From the NCBI GenBank assembly GCA_034190875.2, contig JAXDRA010000660.1:29147-93146 (forward strand): a stretch of DNA of 64,000 nucleotides, read 5' to 3'. This document shows, piece after piece, positions 53,510 to 64,000 of the stretch. The position numbers and the translations under genes are program-made. This DNA comes from Urechis unicinctus. Taxonomy: Eukaryota; Annelida; Polychaeta; Xenopneusta; Urechidae. The notes beneath the pieces are model-generated. The model searched no databases. It was not told the origin of the DNA and saw only the letters and a list, made by a program, of their open reading frames with translations. Numbering within the stretch: position 1 is the first letter of the stretch; the number at the start of each line of letters is the position of its first letter.

Positions 53510-56480
53510 TAACGACTACAGACGTGCATGTCTTAGTCAACGTCTACACTTACCACAACAGGTAGGGACTGTAACGACTACAGACGTGCATGTCTTAGTC
53601 AACGTCTACACTTACCACGACAAGTAGGGACTGTAACGACTACAGACGTGCATGTCTTAGTCAACGTCTACACTTACCACGACAAGTAGGGACTGTAACG
53701 ACTACTGACGTGCATGTCTTAGTCAACGTCTACACTTACACCACGACAAGTAGGGACTGTAACGACTACTGACGTGCATGTCTTAGTCAACGTCTACACT
53801 ACCACGACAAGTAGGGACTGTAACGACTACTGACGTGCATGTCTTAGTCAACGTCTACACTTACCACGACAAGTAGGGACTGTAACGACTACTGAGGTTG
53901 CATGTCTTAGTCAACGTCTACACTTACCGACAAGTAGGGACTGTAACGACTACAGACGTGCATGTCTTAGTCAACGTCTACACTTGCACGACAAGTAGGG
54001 ACTGTAACGACTACTGACGTGCATGTCTTAGTCAACGTCTACACTTACCACGACAAGTAGGGACTGTTACGACTACTGACGTGCATGTCTTAGTCAACGT
54101 CTACACTTACCACAACAAGTAGGAACTGTAACGACTACAGACGTGCATGTCTTAGTCAACGTCTACACTTACCACAACAAGTAGGGACTGTAACGACTAC
54201 AGACGTGCATGTCTTAGTCAACGTCTACACTTACCACGATAAGTAGGTACTGTAACGACTACAGACGTGCATGTCTTAGTCAACGTCTACACTTACATCG
54301 ACAAGTAGGGACTGTAACGACTACTGAATTGCATGTCTTAGACAGTTCTACACTTACCACGACATGTAGGGACTGTAACGACTACTGACGTGCATGTCTT
54401 AGTCAACGTCTACACTTACCACGACAAGTAGGGACTGTAACGACTACTGACGTGCATGTCTTAGTCAACGTCTACACTTACCACAACAAGTAGGGACTGT
54501 AACGACTACAGACGTGCATGTCTTAGTCAACGTCTACACACTACCACACGACAAGTAGGGACTGTAACGACTACTGACGTGCATGTCTTAGTCAACGTCT
54601 ACACTACACGACAAGTAGGGACTGTAACGACTACTGACGTGCATGTCTTAGTCAACGTCTACACATACCACGACAAGTAGGGACTGTAACGACTACTGAC
54701 GTGCATGTCTTAGTCAACGTCTACACTTACCACGACAAGTAGGGACTGTAACGACTACTGACGTGCATGTCTTAGTCAACGTCTACACTTACCACGACAA
54801 GTAGGGACTGTAACGACTACTGACGTGCATGTCTTAGTCAACGTCTACACTTACCACGACAAGTAGGGACTGTAACGACTACAGACGTGCATGTCTTAGT
54901 CAACGTCTACACTTACCACGACAAGTAGGGACTGTAACGACTACAGACGTGCATGTCTTAGTCAACGTCTACACTTACCACGACAAGTAGGGACTGTAAC
55001 GACTACAGACGTGCATGTCTTAGTCAACGTCTACACTTACATCGACAAGTAGGGACTGTAACGACTACTGACGTGCATGTCTTAGTCAACGTCTACACTT
55101 ACCACGACAAGTAGGGACTGTAACGACTACTGACGTGCATGTCTTAGTCAACGTCTACACTTACCACGACAAGTAGGGACTGTAACGACTACTGACGTGC
55201 ATGTCTTAGTCAACGTCTACACTTACCACGACAAGTAGGGGGACTGTAACGACTACAGACGTGCATGTCTTAGTCAACGTCTACACTTACCACGACAAGT
55301 AGGGACTGTAACGACTACAGACGTGCATGTCTTAGTCAACGTCTACACTTACCACGACAAGTAGGGACTGTAACGACTACAGACGTGCATGTCTTAGTCA
55401 ACGTCTACACTTACCACGACAAGTAGGGACTGTAACGACTACAGACGTGCATGTCTAGTCAACGTCTACACTTACCACGACAAGTAGGGACTGTAACGAC
55501 TACTGACGTGCATGTCTTAGTCAACGTCTACACTTACCACGACAAGTAGGGACTGTAACGACTACAGACGTGCATGTCTTAGTCAACGTCTACACTTACC
55601 ACATCGACAAGTAGGGACTGTGTACGACTACTGACGTGCATGTGTCTTAGTCAACGTCTACACTTACACGACAAGTAGGGACTGTAACGACTACTGACGT
55701 GCATGTCTTAGTCAACGTCTACACTTACCACGACAAGTAGGGACTGTAACGACTACTGACGTGCATGTCTTAGTCAACGTCTACACTTACCACGACAAGT
55801 AGGGACTGTAACGACTACTGACGTGCATGTCTTAGTCAACGTCTACACTTACCACGACAAGTAGGGACTGTAACGACTACTGACGTGCATGTCTTAGTCA
55901 ACGTCTACACTTACCACGACAAGTAGGGACTGTAACGACTACTGACGTGCATGTCTTAGTCAACGTCTACACTTACCACGACAAGTAGGGACTGTAACGA
56001 CTACAGACGTGCATGTCTTAGTCAACGTCTACACTTACCACGACAAGTAGGGACTGTAACGACTACTGACGTGCATGTCTTAGTCAACGTCTACACTTAC
56101 AAACGACAAGTAGGGACTGTAACGACTACTGACGTTCATGTCTTAGTCAACGTCTACACTTTACCACGACAAGTAGGGACTGTAACGACTACTGACGTGC
56201 ATGTCTTAGTCAACGTCTACACTTACCATCGACAAGTAGGGACTGTAACGACTACTGAATTGCATGTCTTAGTCAACGTCTACACTTACCACGACAAGTA
56301 GGGACTGTAACGACTACTGACGTGCATGTCTTAGTCAACGTCTACACTTAATCACAACAAGTAGGAACTGTAACGACTACAGACGTGCATGTCTTAGTCA
56401 ACGTCTACACTTACCACAGACAAGTAGGGACTGTAACGACTACTGACGTGCATGTCTTAGTCAACGTCTACACTTACCAC

Positions 56481-56681
56481 GATACGTAGGAACTGTAACA
56501 ACTACAGACGTGCATGTCTTAGTCAACGTCTACACTTACATCGACAAGTAGGGACTGTAACGACTACTGAATTGTATGTCTTAGTCAACGTCTAAACTTT
56601 CCACGACAAGTAGGGACTGTTACGACTACTGACGTGCATGTCTTAGTCAACGTCTACACTAATCACAACAAGTAGGAACTG
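56481..56681 (+). repeat. Variant cassette, partial copy
   Basis: Contains the part of the cassette from GATACGTAGG to ACTAATCACAACAAG; the left third (ACTCTTACAAAGAC to GGTTCTTG) is absent. A related CTTAATCACAACAAG monomer lies just upstream near 56,347. It is followed by GTGTTAGTCAACGTGTAC, shared with the flank of the copy at 60,453. Confidence 0.75.
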
Positions 56682-58019
56682 TAACGACTACAGACGTGCA
56701 TGTGTTAGTCAACGTGTACACTTACCACAACAGGTAGGGACTGTAACGACTACAGACGTGCATGTCTTAGTCAACGTCTACACTTACCACGATAAGTAGG
56801 TACTGTAACGACTACATACGTGCATGTCTTCGTCAACGTCTACACTTACATCGACAAGTAGGGACTGTAACGACTACTGAATTGCATGTCTTAGACAGTT
56901 CTACACTTACCACGACATGTAGGGACTGTAACGACTACTGACGTGCATGTCTTAGTCAACGTCTACACTTACATCGACAAGTAGGGACTGTAACGACTGC
57001 TGATGTGCATGTCTTAGTCAACGTCTACACTTACCACGACAAGTAGGGACTGTAACGACTACAGACGTGCATGTCTTAGTCAATGTCTACACTTACCACG
57101 ACAAGTAGGGACTGTAACGACTACTGACGTGCATGTCTTAGTCAACGTCTACACTTACCACGACAAGTAGGGACTGTAACGACTACAGACGTGCATGTCT
57201 TAGTCAACGTCTACACTTACATCGACAAATAGGGACTGTAACGACTACTGACGTGCATATCTTAGTCAACGTCTACACTTACCACGACAAGTAGGGACTG
57301 TAACGACTACAGACGTGCATGTCTTAGTCAACGTCTACACTTACACAACAAGTAGGGACTGTAACGACGACTACTGACGTGCATGTCTTAGTCAACGTCT
57401 ACACTTACACGACAAGTAGGGACTGTAACGACTACTGACGTGCATGTCTTAGTCAACGTCTACACTTACCACGACAAGTAGGGACTGTAACGACAACTGA
57501 CGTGCATATCTTAGTCAACGTCTACACTTACCATGACAAGTAGGGACTGTAACGACTACAGACGTGCATGTCTTAGTCAAAGTCTACACTTACCACAACA
57601 AGTAGGGATTGTAACGACTACAGACGTGCATGTCTTAGTCAACGTCTACGCTTACCACGACAAGTAGGGACTGTAACGACTACTGACGTGCATGTCTTAG
57701 TCAACGTCTACACTTACCACGACAAGTAGGGACTGTAACGACTACTGACGTGCATGTCTTAGTCAACGTCTACACTTACCACGACAAGTAGGGACTGTAA
57801 CGACTACTGACGTGTGCATGTCTTAGTCAACGTCTACACTTACCACGACAAGTAGGGACTGTAACGACTACTGACGTGCATGTCTTAGTCAACGTCTACA
57901 CTTACACGACAAGTAGGGACTGTAACGACTACTGACGTGCATGTCTTAGTCAACGTCTACACTTACCACGACAAGTAGGGACTGTAACGACTACTGACGT
58001 GCATGTCTTAGTCAACGTC

Positions 58020-58440
58020 TACACACGACAAGTAGGGACTGTAACGACTACTGACGTGCATGTCTAGTCAACTGTAACGACTAGGGACTGTAACGACTAC
58101 TGACGTGTCTTAGTCAACGTCTACACTTACCACGACAAGTACCACTGTACGACTAGACGTGCAGGGACTTGTCAACGTCTACACTTACCACGACATGTAG
58201 GGACTGTAACGACTATACTGACGTGCATGTCTTAGTCAACGTCTACACTTACCACGACAAGTAGGGACTGTAACGACTACTGACGTGCATGTCTTAGTCA
58301 ACGTCTACACTTACCACGACAAGTAGGGACTGTAGGGACTGTAACATGTCTTACTACTGACTTACATGTCTTAGTCAACGTCTACACGTGCATGTCTTAG
58401 TCACGTCTACAAGTAGGACAAGTAGGACTGTAACGACTAC
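58020..58440 (+). repeat. Scrambled satellite patch
   Basis: Several broken monomers: a unit missing its TTACC segment (58,023), GTCAACTGTAACGACTAGGG near 58,067, GTACCACTGTACGACTAGAC near 58,138, and a jumble at 58,330-58,430 containing TGTAGGGACTGTAAC and AAGTAGGACAAGTAGGAC. Fragments are satellite only. Confidence 0.75.
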
Positions 58441-60452
58441 TGACGTGCATGTCTTAGTCAACGTCTACACTTACCACGACAAGTAGGGACTGTAACGACT
58501 ACAGACGTGCATGTCTTAGTCAACGTCTACACTTACCACGACAGTAGGGACTGTAACGACTACAGACGTGCATGTCTTAGTCAAGTCTACGTCTACACTT
58601 ACCACGAAAGTAGGGACTGTAACGACTACTGACGTGCATGTCTTAGTCAACGTCTACACTTACCACGACAAGTAGGGACTGTAACGACTACAGACGTGCA
58701 TGTCTTAGTCAACGTCTACACTTACCACGACAAGTAGGGACTGTAACGACTACTGACGTGCATGTCTTAGTCAACGTCTACACTTACACGACAAGTAGGG
58801 GACTGTAACGACTACTGACGTGCATGTCTTAGTCACGTCTACACTTACATCGACAAGTAGGGACTGTAATGACGTGCATGTCGTAGTCAACACTACACTT
58901 ACCACGACAAGTAGGGACTGTAACGACTACTGACGTGCATGTCTTAGTCAACGTCTACACTTACCACGACAAGTAGGGACTGTAACGACTACTGACGTGC
59001 ATGTCTTAGTCAACGTCTACACTTACCACGACAAGTAGGGACTGTAACGACTACAGACGTGCATGTCTTAGTCAACGTCTACACTTACCACGACAAGTAG
59101 GGACTGTAACGACTACTGACGTGCATGTCTTAGTCAACGTCTACACTTACCACGACAAGTAGGGACTGTAACGACTACTGACGTGCATGTCTTAGTCAAC
59201 GTCTACACTTACCACGACAAGTAGGGACTGTAACGACTACTGACGTGCATGTCTTAGTCAACGTCTACACTTACACGACAAGTAGGGACTGTAACGACTA
59301 CTGACGTGCATGTCTTAGTCAACGTCTACACTTACCACGACAAGTAGGGGACTGTAACGACTACTGACGTGCATGTCTTAGTCAACGTCTACACTTACCA
59401 CGACAAGTAGGGACTGTAACGACTACTGACGTGCATGTCTTAGTCAACGTCTACACTTACCACGACAAGTAGGGACTGTAAACGACTACAGACGTGCATG
59501 TCTTAGTCAACGTCTACACTTACCACGACAAGTAGGGACTGTAACGACTACTGACGTGCATGTCTTAGTCAACGTCTACACTTACCACGACAAGTAGGGA
59601 CTGTAACGACTACTGACGTGCATGTCTTAGTCAACGTCTACACTTACCACGACAAGTAGGGACTGTAACGACTACAGACGTGCATGTCTTAGTCAACGTC
59701 TACACTTACCACGACAAGTAGGGACTGTAACGACTACTGACGTGCATGTCTTAGTCAACGTCTACACTTACACGACAAGTAGGGACTGTAACGACTACTG
59801 ACGTGCATGTCTTAGTCAACGTCTACACTTACCACGACAAGTAGGGACTGTAACGACTACAGACGTGCATGTCTTAGTCAACGTCTACACTTACCACGAA
59901 CAAGTAGGGACTGTAACGACTACTGACGTGCATGTCTTAGTCAACGTCTACACTTACCACGACAAGTAGGACTGTAACGACTACTGACGTGCATGTCTTA
60001 GTCAACGTCTACACTTACATCGACAAGTAGGGACTGTAACGACTACTGACGTGCATGTCTTAGTCAACGTCTACACTTACCACGACAAGTAGGGACTGTA
60101 ACGACTACTGACGTGCATGTCTTAGTCAACGTCTACACTTACACACGACAAGTAGGGACTGTAACGACTACAGACGTGCATGTCTTAGTCAACGTCTACA
60201 CTTACCACGACAAGTAGGGACTGTAACGACTACTGACGTGCATGTCTTAGTCAACGTCTACACTTACCACGACATGTAGGGACTGTAACGACTACTGACG
60301 TGCATGTCTTAGTCAACGTCTACACTTACCACGACAAGTAGGGACTGTAACGACTACAGACGTGCATGTCTTAGTCAACGTCTACACTTACAGGGACGAA
60401 CAAGTAGGGACTGTAACGACTACTGACGTGACGTGCATAGTAGTCAACGTCT

Positions 60453-60726
60453 ACTCTTACAAAGACAAGTAGGGAATGTAACGACTACTGAGGTTCTTGT
60501 CTTAGTCAACGTCTACACTTACCACGATACGTAGGAACTGTAACAACTACAGACGTGCATGTCTTAGTCAACGTCTACACTTGCATCGACAAGTATGGAC
60601 TGTAACGACTACTGAATTGTATGTCTTAGTCAACGTCTAAACTTTCCACGACAAGTAGGGACTGTTACGACTACTGACGTGCATGTCTTAGTCAACGTCT
60701 ACACTAATCACAACAAGTAGGAACTG
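60453..60726 (+). repeat. 274-bp variant cassette, copy 3
   Basis: Appears identical to the copy at 49,713 (constant offset 10,740), including AAGTATGG. Immediately to its left is a scrambled monomer (60,390-60,452). To its right it shares GTGTTAGTCAACGTGTAC and CATACGTGCATG with the 56.7-56.8 kb flank. Confidence 0.85.
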
Positions 60727-62994
60727 TAACGACTACAGACGTGCATGTGTTAGTCAACGTGTACACTTACCACAACAGGTAGGGACTGTAACGACTACAG
60801 ACGTGCATGTCTTAGTCAACGTCTACACTTACCACGATAAGTAGGTACTGTAACTACTACATACGTGCATGTCGTCGTCAACGTCTACACTTACATCGAC
60901 AAGTAGGGACTGTAACGACTACTGAATTGCATGTCTTAGACAGTTCTACACTTACCACGACATGTAGGGACTGTAACGACTACTGACGTGCATGTCTTAG
61001 TCAACGTCTACACTTACATCGACAAGTAGGGACTGTAACGACTGCTGATGTGCATGTCTTAGTCAATGTCTACACTTACCACGACAAGTAGGGACTGTAA
61101 CGACTACAGACATGCATGTCTTTGTCAATGTCTGCACTTACCACGACAAGTAGGTACTGTAACGACTACAGACGTGCATGTCTTAGTCAACGTCTACATT
61201 TACCACGACAAGTAGGGACTGTAACGACTACAGACGTGCATTTCTAAGTCAACGTTTACACTTACATCGAAAAGCAGGGGCTGTAACGACTACTGACGCG
61301 CATATCTTAGTCAACGTCTACACTTACATCGACAAGAAGGGACTGTAACGACTACTGACGTGCATGTCTTAGTTAACGTCTGCACTTACATCGACAAGTA
61401 GGGACTGTAGCGACTACTGACTTGCATGTTTTAGTCAACGTCTACACTTACAACGATAAGTAGGGACTGTAACGACTACTGACGTGCATGTCTTAGTCAA
61501 CGTCTACACTTACATCGACAAGTAGGGACTGTAACGACTACAGACGTGCATGTCTTAGTCAACGTCTACACTTTCCACGACAAGTAGGGACTGTAACGAC
61601 TACTGACGTGCATGTCTTAGTCAACGTCTACACTTACCACGACAAGCAGGGACTGTAACGACTACAGACGTGCATGTCTTAGTCAGCGACTACACTTACC
61701 ACGACAAGCAGGGACTGTAACGACAGCTGACGTACATGTCTTAGTCAACGTCTACACTTACCACAACAGGTAGGGACTGTAACGACTACTGACGTGAATG
61801 TCTTGGTCAACGTCTACACTTACCACGACAAGCAGGGACTGTAACGACAGCTGACGTGCATGTCTTAGTTAACGTCTACACTTACCACGACATGTAGGGA
61901 CTGTAACGACTACTGACGTGCATGTCTTAGTCAACGTCTACACTTACCACAACAGGTAGGGACTGTAACGACTACAGACGTGCATGTCTTAGTCAACGTC
62001 TACACTTGCATCGAAATGTAGGGACTGTAACGACTACAGACGTGCATGTCTTAGTCAACGTCTACTCTTACAAAGACAAGTAGGGACTGTAACGACTACT
62101 GAGGTGCTTGTCTTAGTCAACGTCTACACTTACCACGACACGTAGGAACTGTAACAACTACAGACGTGCATGTCTTAGTTAACGTCTGCACTTACATCGA
62201 CAAGTAGGGACTGTAACGACTACTGACTTGCATGTTTTAGTCAACGTCTACACTTACCACGACAAGTAGGGACTGTAACGACTACTGACGTGCATGTCTT
62301 AGTCAACGTCTACACTTACCACGACAAGTAGGGACTGTAACGACTACAGACGTGCATGTCTTAGTCAACGTCTACACTTACCACGACAAGTAGGGACTGT
62401 AACGACTACTGACGTGCATGTCTTAGTCAACGTCTACACTTACCACGACAAGTAGGGACTGTAACGACTACTGACGTTGCATGTCTTAGTCAACGTCTAC
62501 ACTTACCACGACAAGTAGGGACTGTAACGACTACTGACGTGCATGTCTTAGTCAACGTCTACACTTACCACGACAAGTAGGGACTGTAACGACTACTGAC
62601 GTGCATGTCTTAGTCAACGTCTACACTTACCACGACAAGTAGGGACTGTAACGACTACTGACGTGCATGTCTTAGTCAACGTCTACACTTACCACGACAA
62701 GTAGGGACTGTAACGACTACTGACGTGCATGTCTTAGTCAACGTCTACACTTACACACGACAAGTAGGGACTGTAACGACTACTGACGTGCATGTCTTAG
62801 TCAACGTCTACACTTACACCACGACAAGTAGGGACTGTAACGACTACTGACGTGCATGTCTTAGTCAACGTCTACACTTACCACGACGAAGTAGGGACTG
62901 TAACGACTACTGACGTGCATGTCTTAGTCAACGTCTACACTTACCATCGACAAGTAGGGACTGTAACGACTACAGACGTGCATGTCTTAGTCAA

Positions 62995-63060
62995 CGTCTA
63001 CACTTTCATGTCTTAGTCAATGTCTACACTTCCACGACAAGTAGGGACTGTTGCGACTAC
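62995..63060 (+). repeat. Truncated-monomer joint
   Basis: CTACACTTTCATGTCTTAG joins the end of one monomer to the middle of another, skipping about half a unit. It is followed by TTGCGACTAC, also unusual. It marks the switch from a consensus run to a block with CAGCTGACGTAC and CAGCGACTAC monomers that repeats the 61.6-61.8 kb content. Confidence 0.65.
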
Positions 63061-63899
63061 TGACGTGCATGTCTTAGTCAACGTCTACACTTACCACGAC
63101 AAGCAGGGACTGTAACGACTACAGACGTGCATGTCTTAGTCAGCGACTACACTTACCACGACAAGCAGGGACTGTAACGACAGCTGACGTACATGTCTTA
63201 GTCAACGTCTACACTTACCACAACAGGTAGGGACTGTAACGACTACTGACGTGAATGTCTTAGTCAACGTCTACACTTACCACGACAAGCAGGGACTGTA
63301 ACGACTACTGACGTGCATGTCTTAGTCAACGTCTACACTTACCACGACAAGTAGGGACTGTAACGACTACTGACGTGCATGTCTTAGTCAACGTCTACAC
63401 TTACCACAACAAGTAGGGACTGTAACGACTACAGACGTGCATGTCTTAGTCAACGTCTACACTTGCATCGAAATGTAGGGACTGTAACGACTACTGACGT
63501 GCATGTCTTAGTCAACGTCTACTCTTACAAAGACAAGTAGGGAATGTAACGACTACTGAGGTGCATGTCTTAGTCAACGTCTACACTTACCACGATACGT
63601 AGGAACTGTAACAACTACAGACGTGCATGTCTTAGTTAACGTCTGCACTTACATCGACAAGTAGGGACTGTAGCGACTACTGACTTGCATGTTTTAGTCA
63701 ACGTCTACACTTACCACGACAAGTAGGGACTGTAACGACTACTGACGTGCATGTCTTAGTCAACGTCTACACTTACCACGACAAGTAGGGACTGTAACGA
63801 CTACAGACGTGCATGTCTTAGTCAATGTCTACACTTACCACGACAAGTAGGGACTGTACGACTACTGACGTGCATGTCTTAGTCAACGTCTACACTTAC

Positions 63900-64000
63900 C
63901 ACGACAAGCAGGGTCTACACTTACCACGACATGTAGGGGACTGTAACGACTATACGAGACGTGCATCTTTCTAAGTCAATGTTTACACTTACATCGAAAG
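63900..64000 (+). repeat. Irregular satellite at the right edge
   Basis: AAGCAGGGTCTACAC skips most of a monomer, then CTATACGAGACGTGCATC and TTTCTAAGTCAATG continue in altered phase to the window end. The array has not ended: the last bases (CTTACATCGAAAG) are still satellite. Confidence 0.65.

Larger units (their letters stand above)
1..64000 (+). repeat. 62-bp satellite DNA array spanning the entire window
   Basis: The same 62-bp unit recurs head-to-tail from the first base to the last, about 1,030 times, all in one orientation; I found no reverse-oriented block and no non-satellite insertion. Recurrent landmarks in each unit are GACTGTAACGACTAC, GTGCATGTCTTAGTCAACG and CTTACCACGACAAGTAGG. 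Two positions are widely dimorphic: base 16 (T or A, giving CTACTGACG or CTACAGACG) and bases 50-51 (CA or AT, giving TTACCACGAC or TTACATCGAC). Consensus composition is about 47% GC (29 of 62). Stop codons occur in every forward frame within a few monomers, so the array is not coding. Arrays like this are typical of eukaryotic centromeric, pericentromeric or subtelomeric heterochromatin; which of these applies, and the species, cannot be read from the sequence. Confidence 0.98.
42223..64000 (+). repeat. Homogenised near-consensus satellite domain
   Basis: Long runs of monomers are identical or differ only at base 16 (T/A) and 50-51 (CA/AT), for example 48,541-48,840 and 51,780-52,080. Distinctive higher-order variants are mostly gone, except in scattered islands. 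Small indels are frequent, and most are not shared between positions: loss of one C (CTTACACGAC), GGGG for GGG, doubled AAGTAGTAGGG (46,857; 50,477; 50,892), and hybrid TACCATCGAC (46,146; 47,970; 48,970; 56,227; 62,944). No gene or foreign sequence was seen in these 22 kb. The open frames at 46,264-46,446 and 56,071-56,301 are readings through monomers whose register was shifted by such indels. Confidence 0.85.

Noticed and set aside
56071-56301. 76-codon open frame
   Set aside because: Reads through four monomers whose phase is shifted by single-base insertions near 56,101, 56,160 and 56,228. Not a gene.
1-64000. CRISPR array
   Set aside because: The periodicity near 62 bp superficially fits repeat plus spacer, but the whole 62 bp is conserved, there are no variable spacers, the copy number is far too high and no cas gene is present.
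1-64000. CENP-B box
   Set aside because: The consensus and the variants I checked, including the AAGCGGGG type near 23,391, do not contain the TTCG....A..CGGG core on either strand. Absence does not exclude a centromeric role.
1-64000. Telomeric repeat, rDNA, tRNA, or transposon or retroelement insertion
   Set aside because: No TTAGGG/TTTAGGG-type runs, no rRNA or tRNA-like segment, and no target-site duplication, poly-A tail or coding remnant was seen. Every irregular stretch is made of monomer fragments.
1-64000. Inverted satellite blocks or a strand switch
   Set aside because: I looked for the reverse-complement landmarks (CCTACTTGTCG, GTAGTCGTTACAG) on the printed strand and saw none, so the array appears unidirectional.
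1-64000. AP-1-like TTAGTCA and bZIP-like TGACGTG as regulatory sites
   Set aside because: They occur because they are part of the monomer and repeat every 62 bp. Such short matches are expected by chance, and no promoter or gene is nearby.

Overview
The whole 64 kb window is one uninterrupted satellite DNA array. A 62-bp monomer (counted here from GACTGTAACG; about 47% GC in its consensus; four CpG sites) is repeated head-to-tail roughly 1,030 times, always in the same orientation. I see no gene, tRNA, rRNA, transposon, CRISPR array or unique sequence. A homogeneous array of this size points to a eukaryotic nuclear genome, most likely centromeric, pericentromeric or other constitutive heterochromatin. 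The sequence does not tell me the species, and I do not recognise the monomer family. The few open reading frames are accidental readings through the repeat.

Layout. (1) About 1-17,750: monomers carrying many distinctive variants, arranged in multi-monomer higher-order blocks copied elsewhere in the window. This part includes a 467-bp tandem duplication (2,994-3,927; copied at 12,003-12,936) and a 2,353-bp tandem duplication (about 12,891-17,598). (2) 17,840-18,600: a patch where the 62-bp phase is repeatedly broken. (3) 18,660-21,610: higher-order sequence with a 19-monomer (1,177-bp) period, colinear with 4.5-5.6 kb. (4) 21,615-40,390: a nested stack of segmental duplications with periods 1,481 bp (24 monomers), 3,457 bp (about 56) and 3,831 bp (about 62). 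Several crossover or junction monomers can be read directly. (5) 40,082-42,222: a copy of 10.8-12.95 kb in which many variants of the earlier copy are replaced by consensus bases. (6) 42.2-64 kb: nearly identical consensus monomers, interspersed with a recurring 274-bp variant cassette, many private one- to few-base indels and several scrambled patches.

Taken together, the window reads as a record of array growth by repeated unequal exchange. Shared variants and chimeric junction monomers allow the order of some events to be inferred. Variation is concentrated at the CpG positions as C-to-T or G-to-A changes, consistent with cytosine methylation. The abrupt change of character near 42 kb is either a real boundary between an older, higher-order-organised domain and a recently homogenised one, or a change in assembly quality. 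The private indels and hybrid sites to the right of it make the second explanation a serious possibility. Offsets and periods below were obtained by hand from landmark variants; the extents of blocks are approximate to a few tens of bases unless a junction is stated.
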